From Alphaproteobacteria bacterium (GTDB taxonomy: Bacteria; Pseudomonadota; Alphaproteobacteria; SHVP01), in assembly GCA_016869765.1 (NCBI GenBank), contig VGES01000017.1, positions 1 to 64,000 on the forward strand: a stretch of DNA of 64,000 bases, in the 5' to 3' direction. Within the stretch, counting starts at the first letter, position 1; the number at the start of each line of letters is the position of its first letter. Shown one piece after another: positions 27,676 to 35,956 of the stretch. A model generated the notes under the pieces. The model was not told the origin of the DNA and did not search any database. It worked only from the letters and a program-made list of their open reading frames with translations. The position numbers and the translations under genes are program-made.

Positions 27676-29253
27676 TCAGCGGGTCATCCACACCTCGCTC
27701 CAGCGATCGCGGCCGTCGACGCCCTTCCACAGGCCGTTCAACTTGCGCGAGGCGAGGTCGGTGCCGACCTCGTCGTAGAGCACGAGGGTTGGAACGTCTT
27801 CGTTGAGGATGCCCTGCGCTTCGCGATAGAGCCGCGCGCGCGTCGCCTGATCGGCCGCCGTCGCGGCCTGGCCCAGGAGGTCGTCCACCGCCTTGTTGGA
27901 ATAGCCGCTGGCGTTGAGGAATTGCGCCCGCGTCTCGTTCGTGAGGTAGATGCGGTGGTAGCCGATCGAGGGATCGCCGCTCGAGGAGAACGACTGCAAC
28001 GTGAGATCGAAGTCGCGTTCGGTGAAGACCTTCTGGATCATGACCGATCGTTCGAGCGGCACCAGGTTCACGTTGAGGCCGACCTGGCGCAGGTTGTCGC
28101 GAATGATCTGGCCGCCGGCGTTGAACATCGGCCGCGCCGGGTCGAACACCAGGTTCAGCGTCGTGTTCGGCGCGACCTTGGCCTGATCGAGCAGCGCCTT
28201 GGCCTTGCTCGGATCGAGCGGGTACTTCTTGGCGTAGGCCGCATCGGCATTCACGAGCCACGGGAAACCGTCACCGAACGCGCCGTAGCCAGGTCGGGCG
28301 TGGCCGTCCATGGCCTGGGCCACCTGCAGGTCGCGATTGATCGCCGTGGCCAGCGCTTGGCGCGCCTCCTTGGTGGCCAACGCCGGCCGGGCGGTGTTCA
28401 TCATCAAGAAGTACACGGCCGGCGTCGCCGAGCCGCGCTTGGCCTGGATGCGGTTGTTGTCGGCCAGGCGTTTGACGTCGGGGCGCGAGACGTAGAACTG
28501 GTAGAGGAAGTCGACCTCGCCGGTTTCGAGCGCCGTCGAGCGGTTGGGACCCTGCGGGATGATCTGGAAGACCAGCGCGTCGAGGTAGGGTTTGCCCGCT
28601 TCCCAGTAGGCGTCGTTGCGCACCAGGCGCACCGCCTGGCCGCGGTTCCATTCCGCGAACTTGAACGGACCGGTGCCGATCGGTTTCTCGTTGGCCGTGT
28701 TGGCCTTGATGTCGCTGCCGGCGTAGACGTGACGCGGAATCATCGGCGCCTCGAAGGGCGTCTGGATGTTGATGAACGGCGCGTAGGTCTCCTTCAGCTT
28801 GAAGACCACGGTGTTGGCATCGGGCGTCTCGATCTCGGGCGCCAAGCGGCGTAGCGTCGTCTGGGTTCGCGGATGGAGCTTGGCCAGCGCCTCGTCGTAG
28901 GTGAACTTGACGTCGGCGCTCGAGAAGTCCCGACCGTCGTGCCATTTGACGCCGCGGCGCAGGGTGAACGTGTAGGTCTTCTGATCCTGACTCACCGTCC
29001 ACTGCGTAGCGAGCGAGGGCTGCGGCTTGTAGTCGGGGTCGACCCACACCAGGCCCTCGAACAGCTTGGCCCCGATATCGCCTGGCGCGTTGCCGGTGGT
29101 GATGGCCGCGTTCAGCGTTTCGGGGTCCGAGTCGATGACGATGACGGCGGTCCCGCCCCGCGTCTGGGCGGACAGGTTCGTTGCGGCGAGGAGGGTCGTG
29201 CCGGCGAGCACGGTGCCGGTCAGCAAACGGCGGAGGAACGAGCGGTGGGTCAT
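27676..29253 (-). CDS. ABC transporter substrate-binding protein (family 5)
   Basis: 525 residues with a signal peptide (RSFLRRLLTGTVLAGTTLLA, cleavage near LSAQ). Family 5 marks are YTFTLRRGVKWHDGRDFSSA, PIGTGPFKFAEW and KEARQALATAINRD. It is the periplasmic receptor of the importer encoded by the following four genes. Its start overlaps the stop of the adenosine-deaminase-like gene (ATGA). That linkage, rather than the family name, is the best clue to the substrate: a nucleoside-like or purine-bearing molecule is possible. Confidence 0.9.
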   Translation of the reverse strand: MTHRSFLRRLLTGTVLAGTTLLAATNLSAQTRGGTAVIVIDSDPETLNAAITTGNAPGDIGAKLFEGLVWVDPDYKPQPSLATQWTVSQDQKTYTFTLRRGVKWHDGRDFSSADVKFTYDEALAKLHPRTQTTLRRLAPEIETPDANTVVFKLKETYAPFINIQTPFEAPMIPRHVYAGSDIKANTANEKPIGTGPFKFAEWNRGQAVRLVRNDAYWEAGKPYLDALVFQIIPQGPNRSTALETGEVDFLYQFYVSRPDVKRLADNNRIQAKRGSATPAVYFLMMNTARPALATKEARQALATAINRDLQVAQAMDGHARPGYGAFGDGFPWLVNADAAYAKKYPLDPSKAKALLDQAKVAPNTTLNLVFDPARPMFNAGGQIIRDNLRQVGLNVNLVPLERSVMIQKVFTERDFDLTLQSFSSSGDPSIGYHRIYLTNETRAQFLNASGYSNKAVDDLLGQAATAADQATRARLYREAQGILNEDVPTLVLYDEVGTDLASRKLNGLWKGVDGRDRWSEVWMTR

Positions 29254-30356
29254 ACGGTCTCCTTGGTGGCCCTCGATCGGGCGATCTCGCGGGTGAATTC
29301 CCGGCGCAGCGACTGTTTTTCCCCGGGATCGAGCCAGGAGGCGTCGATGCCGTTGAGCGCGATCTGCGTGAGCGTTTGGTCGCTGAACCCGACCTTGTCA
29401 CGGCCGATCGCAAATTCGCGGGCAAGCGTCGTCGGGAACATCGTCGGGTCGTCGGCGCCCAGCACCAAACGCAGCCCCGCCTCGTGCATCGCCTTGATCG
29501 AGCGTCGCCGCCACGCGCGCCATGACCGGCGCGAGGTGGTGAACGAACAGGTGAAATGGATGCCGGCGTCGCGACACCGTGCGACGACGGCGGGGTCGTG
29601 CAGGATGAAGTAGCCGTGGTCCAGACGATCGCAGGCGAGTACGTCGAGACAGGTGACGATGTTGCGGGCGTGCGGATCGTGTTCGGCGGTATGGGCCGTC
29701 CGTTTCAGGCCGGCGCGCCGGGCCATCGCGAAGGCCTCGGCGAACTTCTCTGGTGGCCCCGCGGTCTCCAGGTTGTCGAGGCCGATGCCGAGGATCTCGT
29801 CGCGACGCTCGGCGATGACGATCTCCAGGAGTTCGCGCGCGAGCGCCGCCGATTCGGCGCGGTTGATCGCGGCGATCAGGCGCGAGCGAATGCCATAGGC
29901 TCGCTCCGCCGCCCGGAAGCCCTCGATGAGGCCGTCCGTGATCGTGGCGAAGGAGACGCCCTGCGGGAAAAACGTCGTCGGGTCGTAGAACAGTTCGAGA
30001 TAGCGTACGTTGCTCTCTCGCGCCGCATCCTCGGCGATCTCGTAGCCCAGGCGGACGAAGTCGTCGTCGGTCACGACCGATCGCGCCGCGGTGTCGTAGA
30101 TCGTGAGCAGGCTGAACGACGGATCGGGATAGACCTCGTCCGGATCGGGCGCCATGGAGACAACGGCGTGGGCGTAGGCCGCCGGGTCGGCCGGCCTGGA
30201 ATTCATGTTCGCGTAGATCAACTCGGGGTCGGCGGGCAAGGCGATTCCGTTCTTGTGTGCGAGTTCACGCCAAGTCGAGGCGCGCATCGCCCCGATCAGG
30301 TGGCAATGAAGCTCCACCTTGGGCATCGCCCGCAGCCAGTCGTCCGACCCCGCCAA
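29250..30356 (-). CDS. Adenosine-deaminase-like amidohydrolase
   Basis: About 368 residues from a TTG at 30356; the exact start is uncertain, and an ATG ten codons later at PKVELHCHL is another choice. The zinc-site motifs of adenosine deaminase are kept: HCH near the start, HTAEH (catalytic Glu), LDHGYF and GADDP. The position after HxHL, Asp/Glu/Asn in known family members and in contact with the ribose 5' group, is Ile here (HCHLIGAMR), which suggests a different substrate. First gene of the ABC operon, overlapping the binding protein by four bases. Confidence 0.82.
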   Translation of the reverse strand: MAGSDDWLRAMPKVELHCHLIGAMRASTWRELAHKNGIALPADPELIYANMNSRPADPAAYAHAVVSMAPDPDEVYPDPSFSLLTIYDTAARSVVTDDDFVRLGYEIAEDAARESNVRYLELFYDPTTFFPQGVSFATITDGLIEGFRAAERAYGIRSRLIAAINRAESAALARELLEIVIAERRDEILGIGLDNLETAGPPEKFAEAFAMARRAGLKRTAHTAEHDPHARNIVTCLDVLACDRLDHGYFILHDPAVVARCRDAGIHFTCSFTTSRRSWRAWRRRSIKAMHEAGLRLVLGADDPTMFPTTLAREFAIGRDKVGFSDQTLTQIALNGIDASWLDPGEKQSLRREFTREIARSRATKETV

Positions 30357-30436
30357 CCCGCCACTCCCTGGGACGCTTCCCGTCGCCCCGCAACGCGGGC
30401 GGAACCTATCACGGGGCAAGGTCGTGCTGAAGCAGG

Positions 30437-30513
30437 CCCTCACCCTCGCGCCTTCGGCGCTCCACCCTCTCCCGCGGAGCGGGAGAGGGTGGCCCGTAGG
30501 GCCGGGTGAGGGG
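30437..30513. repeat. Intergenic palindromic repeat, copy 3
   Basis: Same class as the 7841 and 10492 copies: CCCTCACCCTCGCG outside, and a perfect 14-bp hairpin (30462-30475 with 30479-30492, loop GGA). It lies between two minus-strand genes, ornithine decarboxylase upstream and the deaminase operon downstream. There it could slow RNases or read-through. Confidence 0.8.
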
Positions 30514-30533
30514 CGTGGGCCGGGTGAGGAAGC

Positions 30534-31661
30534 CTAGATGCAGTAGGTCTTCAACGGTTCGAAGCCGTTGAAAGCGACCGAGGCGTAGGTCGAGGTGTAG
30601 GCGCCGCAGGCGCGAATCTCGATCTTGTCGCCGATCTCCAAGTCCTCGGGCAGGCGGTAGTCCGCCTTTTCGTAGAGAATGTCCATCGAGTCGCAGGTCG
30701 GGCCGGCCAGGATCACCGAGCGCGGCGTGCCTTTGCGCGAGGTCGTGATCGGGTACTGGATCGACTCGTCCATGGTTTCGGCCAAGCCGCCGAACTTGCC
30801 GACGTCGAGGTAGACCCAGCGCTTGGTGTCGCGATCCGACTTCTTCGATATCAAGACGACCTCGCTCTGGATCACGCCTGCCGAACCCACCATCTGGCGG
30901 CCCGGCTCGACGATGATGTCGGGGATGCGGTTGCCGAAGTGCTTGTGCAACGACTCCTCGATCGAGGCGCCGTACTCGGGCATCGTCGGAATCGAGCGCC
31001 GATAGCGCGTCGGGAAGCCGCCGCCGATGTTGAGCATCGAGAGCGTCACGCCTGCGTTTTCGCATTCGCTGAACAGCCAAGCGGCCTGGCCGACGGCAGC
31101 GTCCCACTGGCCCGGGTCGCGCTGCTGCGAACCGACGTGGAACGACACGCCGATCGGGATGACGCCGCGCTGGGCGGCAGCGATAAGCAGTTTCTTGGCC
31201 ATGGCGACGTCGCAGCCGAACTTGCGCGACAACGGCCAATCGGCGTTGGCGCCCGAGGTCAGAATGCGGCAGAACACCTTGGAGCCCGGCGCGGCATCGG
31301 CGATCTTGTTGAGCTCGGGCTCGGAGTCGAGCGCATAGAGTTTCACGCCGCGGCTGAACGCCGCCGCGATGTCGGCCTTCTTCTTGATCGTGTTGCCGTA
31401 GGAGATGCGGTCGGCCGAAGCGCCGGTCGCCAGCACCATGTCGATCTCGTTGACGCTGGCGGTGTCGAAGCTCGACCCCAGGCCTTCCAGCACCGTGAGG
31501 ATCTCGGGCGCCGGGTTGGCTTTGACGGCGTAGTAGATCGCCGCCCGCGGCACCGCGGTGCGAAGCTTCCGATAGTTGTCGGCGATCACGTCGAGGTCGA
31601 TCACCAGGCACGGCGTGCGCGGTTGTCGCTCGGCGAGAAATCGGTCGATCTTCTTGGTCAT
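30534..31661 (-). CDS. Ornithine decarboxylase (group IV, eukaryotic-type PLP enzyme)
   Basis: 375 residues, the compact bacterial form. The PLP lysine is Lys47 in YAVKANP. The phosphate-binding region includes MLNIGGGFPT, with FHVGSQ before it and EPGRQMVGSAG after it. The active-site Cys is Cys323 in GPTCDSMD, which also marks decarboxylases that accept ornithine. It makes putrescine. The homospermidine synthase gene lies 23 bases upstream on the same strand, so the two form an operon from putrescine to homospermidine. Some relatives also use lysine. Confidence 0.88.
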   Translation of the reverse strand: MTKKIDRFLAERQPRTPCLVIDLDVIADNYRKLRTAVPRAAIYYAVKANPAPEILTVLEGLGSSFDTASVNEIDMVLATGASADRISYGNTIKKKADIAAAFSRGVKLYALDSEPELNKIADAAPGSKVFCRILTSGANADWPLSRKFGCDVAMAKKLLIAAAQRGVIPIGVSFHVGSQQRDPGQWDAAVGQAAWLFSECENAGVTLSMLNIGGGFPTRYRRSIPTMPEYGASIEESLHKHFGNRIPDIIVEPGRQMVGSAGVIQSEVVLISKKSDRDTKRWVYLDVGKFGGLAETMDESIQYPITTSRKGTPRSVILAGPTCDSMDILYEKADYRLPEDLEIGDKIEIRACGAYTSTYASVAFNGFEPLKTYCI

Positions 31662-31684
31662 CCTGTCGGTACTCCTCTACGTGG

Positions 31685-33103
31685 TCAGGCGACGCGAAAA
31701 TTCTTGAACTGCCAGGGGTCGGTCGGGTCGACCTCTTCGGGGAAGAGGCGGCCGCGGTCGACCAGCGGCGACCAGTCGGAGCGCACGCCCACGACTTCGC
31801 CCAAGTAGGGGCGGGCGATTTCCATGACGCGCGCATGATCCATCTGGTCGGGCTCGATGATGCCGGCCGCGGGGTTCTCGATCGCCCAGATGACGCCGGC
31901 CAGCACGCCCGCGGTGACCTGCAGGCTGGTGGCGTTGTTGTGCGGCACGAGCGTGCGGGCTTCTTCGATCGACAGCCGCGAGCCGTACCAGTAGCTCGAA
32001 TGCTTGGGGCCCATCAGCAGGACACCCAGCTCGTCGAGGCCGCGCGTGATCTCGCGCATCATCAGGCGCTTTTCGGATTGCAGCGACCAGTTCTTGCCGG
32101 CGAGCTCGTGGAGCGACAGCACGGCGTCGTCGCACGGGTGATAGGCGTAGTGCACGGTCGGCCGATAGCGCACGGTGCCGCCTTCGGCCAAGGTGTAGTA
32201 GTCGGCGATCGAGATCGCTTCGTTGTGGGTCACGAGAAAGCCGTGGAACGGCCCTTCGAGCGGCGTCCAGGTGCGCACGCGCGTGGATGCGCCCGGGCGC
32301 ATGAGATAGATCGCCGCGTCGCAACCGAACTCGTGGCGCTTGCCGTCTTGCGGGAAGTGTCGCTCGTGGCTGCCCCAGCCGAGTTCGGCGGGCTGCGAGC
32401 CCTCCGAGACGAAGCCGTCGATCGACCAGGTGTTGACGAACTCGCCCGGCCGCTTCGACTGGTTCGCCACCTGGGTGTCGCGTTCGGCGATGTGGATCAC
32501 GCGCACGTCGAGGTCGCGCGCCAGGAGCGCCCAACCGATGCGATCGCGCGGGGCGCGGGCGCCGGGCTTGGTGGTCGCGGCGAGCTCGAGCAGGGCTTCC
32601 TTGACGAAGTGCGAGACGAGACCCGGGTTGGCGCCGTGGGTGAGCACGGCGGTCGGGCCGCCGGCGTACTTCGGCACCAGGGTCAAGGCACGTTCGCGGA
32701 GGGCGTAGTTCGAGCGCTGCGAGGGCGTGAGGCCGGGGTCGGTGTAGCCGCCCGCCCACGGCTCGATGCAGGTGTCGAGGTAGAAGGCACCCTTCTCCTG
32801 GGCGAGGTGGACGAGCGCGACGGTCTCGACCTCGACCGAGAGGTTGAGCAGGAAGTCGCCCTTGCGCAGCAACGGCTCCAGCACCTGGCGGTAGTTGCCC
32901 TGGACGAGCGCGACCTGGCGGAAGTCGACGCCGAATTCGGCCGCAACCTCGCGACCGCGCTCCTCGGCCGTGACGATGACGATGTGTTCCCGCGGCATTT
33001 CGACGTGGCGAAGGAGGAGCGGGAGAACCCCCTGGCCGATGGACCCGAAGCCGACCATGACGAGGCGGCCGGGATAGGACACGTGCTTCTTGAACTTGGA
33101 CAT
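31685..33103 (-). CDS. hss: Homospermidine synthase
   Basis: 472 residues, the normal length. The N-terminal Rossmann motif is VMVGFGSIGQGVLPLLLRH. Family blocks DTCIEPWAGGY, THGANPGLVSHFVKEAL, VNTWSIDGF and PHNNATSLQVTAGVL are all present. The NAD-dependent enzyme joins two putrescines, releasing ammonia, to give sym-homospermidine, the main triamine of many alphaproteobacteria. It is the first gene of the pair with ornithine decarboxylase; its leader contains an inverted repeat at 33165-33187. Confidence 0.93.
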   Translation of the reverse strand: MSKFKKHVSYPGRLVMVGFGSIGQGVLPLLLRHVEMPREHIVIVTAEERGREVAAEFGVDFRQVALVQGNYRQVLEPLLRKGDFLLNLSVEVETVALVHLAQEKGAFYLDTCIEPWAGGYTDPGLTPSQRSNYALRERALTLVPKYAGGPTAVLTHGANPGLVSHFVKEALLELAATTKPGARAPRDRIGWALLARDLDVRVIHIAERDTQVANQSKRPGEFVNTWSIDGFVSEGSQPAELGWGSHERHFPQDGKRHEFGCDAAIYLMRPGASTRVRTWTPLEGPFHGFLVTHNEAISIADYYTLAEGGTVRYRPTVHYAYHPCDDAVLSLHELAGKNWSLQSEKRLMMREITRGLDELGVLLMGPKHSSYWYGSRLSIEEARTLVPHNNATSLQVTAGVLAGVIWAIENPAAGIIEPDQMDHARVMEIARPYLGEVVGVRSDWSPLVDRGRLFPEEVDPTDPWQFKNFRVA

Positions 33104-33164
33104 CGTTACGGATCACCACCTGCCGTCGCATCCGCGCGGCGTCGCTTTAGGCGCAGGTCTTCCG

Positions 33165-33187
33165 ATCCCTTGGTAGAGACCAGGGAG
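33165..33187 (-). promoter_or_regulatory. Inverted repeat in the homospermidine synthase leader
   Basis: The arms TCCCT-T-GGT and ACC-AGGGA pair across AGAG with one bulged base. It sits about 60-85 bases ahead of the hss start. There is no T-run after it, so a terminator is unlikely; it may be a leader hairpin or a protein site. Confidence 0.3.
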
Positions 33188-33635
33188 AACCCATTCAAAA
33201 ACATGCGGAATCGAGGCCCCGACGAGTGGCGACCGCGGCGTTTTCGGCCGATCGTCATCTACCTGTCGTGGCGTGGGATGGGCGCAGGACTATGCCCGGT
33301 CATCGATCCACTTCCCTTAAGGTGCTGGCCCACGGTGACCAGCTCTCCCGAAAAGGACGCGTTGACGTCGTTGCTTGACCAACTAATAGGCCACGGGCAC
33401 GTGCGATTAGCGTCTAATTGTCCCTAATGGGGTGATTCGGATTTCGATTCAAGAAAAAATTTGGGTCAGGGGCCGACCCGAAAAAATCGTTCGAGTCATG
33501 TTGCGTGAAGGACACAGATTCGCGTGACGACGGTCACGTTGGCGGGTCCGGCGCCGGAGTCGCCCCCGCGCGTTCTCCGAACTTGGTTATCATCGCCGCC
33601 GTCGCAACGGAAGATATAAACAGGAGGAGAGCGTC
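33188..33635. other. Gene-free region with AT-rich island and inverted repeats
   Basis: This is the remainder of a 532-base gap between divergent genes, the longest gap in the window. The part from about 33370 to 33500 is visibly poorer in G+C than its surroundings. It contains ATTAG-CGT-CTAAT (33416-33428) and GGGTC-7-GACCC (33463-33479) set between A-runs. Read on the minus strand, the second is followed by AAATTTTTT, like a weak terminator. I see no coding frame with family resemblance. Confidence 0.5.
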
Positions 33636-34127
33636 GTGGCGTTTCGTCTGCTGAGTTCGGATCTGAAGGATGGCGAGTTCCTCAAGTCGGATCACATCCT
33701 GAGCGCGGCCTATGGCTTCGGCTGTCTGGGCGGCAACCGCTCGCCCGCGCTGTCGTGGGAGAATCCGCCGGCCGGCACGGAATCCTTCACGCTCACCATG
33801 TACGACCCCGATGCACCGACCGGCTCGGGCTTTTGGCATTGGCTGGTGTGCAACCTGCCGGCCGATTGCCGGGCGCTGCCGGCGGGGATCGGCATGGGCG
33901 GCAAGCTGCCGGCGGGCGCCATCGAAACGCGCACGGACTTCGGCAAGCCCGGGTATGGCGGCCCGTGTCCGCCCGAAGGCGACCACCCGCACCGTTACCT
34001 GTTTGCCTTGCACGCGGTCAAAGGCAAGGTGCAGGTGACGGCCGACACGCCGGCGGCGCAGATCGGCTTTCAGCTCCACTTCATGACGATCGGCAGGGCG
34101 ACGCTGATGGGGCTGTTCAAGCGCTAG
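33636..34127 (+). CDS. YbhB/YbcL family (PEBP / Raf kinase inhibitor-like) protein
   Basis: 163 residues from a GTG 7 bases after AGGAGGAG. Family motifs: GNRSPALSWENPP, TLTMYDPDAPTGSGFWHWLV and GPCPPEGDHPHRYLFALHAV, which build the ligand pocket of phosphatidylethanolamine-binding-type proteins. No signal peptide, so cytosolic. The bacterial role is unsettled. The following secreted unknown begins about 80 bases downstream. Confidence 0.9.
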   Translation: MAFRLLSSDLKDGEFLKSDHILSAAYGFGCLGGNRSPALSWENPPAGTESFTLTMYDPDAPTGSGFWHWLVCNLPADCRALPAGIGMGGKLPAGAIETRTDFGKPGYGGPCPPEGDHPHRYLFALHAVKGKVQVTADTPAAQIGFQLHFMTIGRATLMGLFKR

Positions 34128-34208
34128 CGGGCGCCTCGGCCCGGCCGGGGGCCGCAATTCGGCCGCAGAGCCGTGTTTTCCTTTGGCCTTCGTCGAAGGG
34201 AGAGGACC

Positions 34209-35087
34209 ATGCGGCGCAGACTCCGGGGGGTGTTGGCAGGCGTTCTCCTGACGCGCAGACTTTTCTTCGCCGCCCTCGCCGCAGGGTTCGTGCTGCTTCC
34301 GGTCGAGTGGTCCGGGCTGGCGACGGCGCAGCCTGGGGGTGAAACCTACCGCCTCGGCCCATTCACGATCGGGCCGCCCCGTACGGTCGACGATTCCGAC
34401 TTTGGCTGGATCAGCGTGTCGCTTGGTCGGCGCACGGCGAGGATTGAGACGAGATTCTACGGAGACACTTCACGCGAAAGTCTCTGGGCGCAGACGATGA
34501 AGGCTGTCGTTTGGCAAGACGGTTTTTTGATGGTGCGGGGCCAAAATGGGGGCAACGCGTGGCGCGAAGAAGCCATGCATGTGTTCCTCGAGAAGGACGG
34601 CCGTCTGCACCATCTCGGAGAGGCGATGGAATACGAGGGCGGAACCTTCTACGACATTTATGACCACTGGGAGTTCGTCCTATGCCACGCCTGCTCGCCT
34701 GCCCTTCGACTTCACCTCGAAGTCCGGTTCGGCATCTTCGTGGTGAATCGCCAAGCGACCTGCGAGCAACCGCTCAAAGAATCCATCCAATGGCCACAGT
34801 GGGTTCGCGACTCCGAAGCGGCTGAACCGCTGACCAGGGATTGGGACACCGACCGCCCGGGTGGATGGGCGTCGATGCTGTACTACATGGCCCTGGTTTC
34901 GGCCTACTGCGATGCCCTCCCGGCATTCGAGGCTGCCCTGGCGCCGATTGTTGCGGCGGCGGATCCAGTTCATCTCAGTCGCCTCTTGGAACATGCTCGG
35001 ATGCGACTGCCCGATCGTGCCGAAGACGAGGACAAGCAAAGAGGCTTCTACTATCGCCATGACGTTGAGTTCCGGGACGAGCGCTGA
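34209..35087 (+). CDS. Secreted hypothetical protein
   Basis: 292 residues from the ATG at 34209, preceded by AAGGGAGAGGA. An Arg-rich start and hydrophobic stretch (LFFAALAAGFVLLP) with a possible cleavage site near ATAQPG indicate export. The rest is acidic and aromatic (YYMALVSAYCDALPAFEAAL), with four Cys that could form disulfides. I recognise no family. A short stretch after the gene shares its last 13 bases and possibly a decayed copy of its ends. Confidence 0.65.
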   Translation: MRRRLRGVLAGVLLTRRLFFAALAAGFVLLPVEWSGLATAQPGGETYRLGPFTIGPPRTVDDSDFGWISVSLGRRTARIETRFYGDTSRESLWAQTMKAVVWQDGFLMVRGQNGGNAWREEAMHVFLEKDGRLHHLGEAMEYEGGTFYDIYDHWEFVLCHACSPALRLHLEVRFGIFVVNRQATCEQPLKESIQWPQWVRDSEAAEPLTRDWDTDRPGGWASMLYYMALVSAYCDALPAFEAALAPIVAAADPVHLSRLLEHARMRLPDRAEDEDKQRGFYYRHDVEFRDER

Positions 35088-35117
35088 CGCGGGCTTGCAA
35101 ACGAGCCGGAGGACGCA

Positions 35118-35216
35118 ATGAGGCGACGGGTGGGCAGGACGATTGAGCGTTTGTGGAGCCTCTCGGGCGTTTGCGTAGTTGTCGGGCCACTTGCGCGGAC
35201 ACCCGCCGCGGTTTGA
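35118..35216 (+). CDS. Possible 32-residue small ORF or decayed gene fragment
   Basis: ATG after GGAGGACGCA, then 32 codons opening MRRRVGRTIERLW and ending before TGA. The start resembles that of the preceding secreted protein (ATG and Arg codons after a purine run). The 13-base string GGACGAGCGCTGA that ends the preceding gene recurs at 35248-35260. It is either a real small protein or a shrunken duplicate. Confidence 0.2.
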   Translation: MRRRVGRTIERLWSLSGVCVVVGPLARTPAAV

Positions 35217-35261
35217 GAGCGATACGTCGCCGCTTCGTCGTGAACAAGGACGAGCGCTGAT

Positions 35262-35873
35262 TCAGGCCCGTTTGCGCGCCAGCTTCAGGCGGTCAGCGAA
35301 GTGTTTGCGCAGTTTCAGCACCTTGGGCGCGGCCGTGTAGGCGATGTAGGGCTGGTAGGGGTGGAGCGCCGCGTAGTTCTGGTGGTAGTCCTCGCCGACG
35401 AAGAACTTCTCCAACGGTTCGAGGGTGGTGACGATCGGCGCGCCGAACACCTTGGCCGCGTCCAATTGCCGGATATAGGCCTCTGCAACGCGTTTCTGTT
35501 CCTTGTCGGCATAGAAAATCGCCGAACGGTACTGCGTACCCACGTCATTGCCCTGGCGATTGAGCTGGGTCGGATCATGGGCAACCGCAAAGAAGATCTT
35601 GAGCAGTTGCCCAAAGCTCACGCGCGCGGCGTCGTACTTGATCTGCACCACTTCGGCGTGATCGGTCTCGCCCGAACACACCGCATCGTAGTTGGCTGTG
35701 GCTTCATCGTCGCCGGCGTAGCCCGAGACCACCTCGATCACGCCGTCGAGTTCGCGGTAGACCGCCTCGACGCACCAGAAGCAGCCACCGGCGAACACCG
35801 CCCAGCGCTCGCCCTTGCCGGGGGCGAGATCGAGGTCGGGATCGGGAAACTTGTCGGGCGCGATTCGGGCCAT
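35262..35873 (-). CDS. msrA: Peptide-methionine (S)-S-oxide reductase
   Basis: 203 residues from the ATG at 35873; a longer open frame to 36194 overlaps the divergent gene and was rejected. The active-site GCFWCVEA gives Cys31. Further MsrA blocks are VSGYAGDDEATANYDAVCSG, HAEVVQIKYD, HDPTQLNRQGNDVGTQYRS and EDYHQNYA. It repairs methionine S-sulfoxide in proteins or free methionine with thioredoxin. No msrB is adjacent. Confidence 0.93.
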   Translation of the reverse strand: MARIAPDKFPDPDLDLAPGKGERWAVFAGGCFWCVEAVYRELDGVIEVVSGYAGDDEATANYDAVCSGETDHAEVVQIKYDAARVSFGQLLKIFFAVAHDPTQLNRQGNDVGTQYRSAIFYADKEQKRVAEAYIRQLDAAKVFGAPIVTTLEPLEKFFVGEDYHQNYAALHPYQPYIAYTAAPKVLKLRKHFADRLKLARKRA

Positions 35874-35956
35874 GGCTACCTCGTCGTTGCCACCAGCATA
35901 ACCCAGTCGGGCGACGGATTGCGCTCTCCGGCCCGTGATAAACAAGGGGGACAACC

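Noticed and set aside
31677-33427. Long frames on both strands over homospermidine synthase
   Set aside because: Shadows of a highly conserved gene; only one frame shows the family motifs.
33375-33428. TTGACC followed by AT-rich sequence as a promoter for the PEBP gene
   Set aside because: No -10 hexamer at a workable distance; left unassigned.
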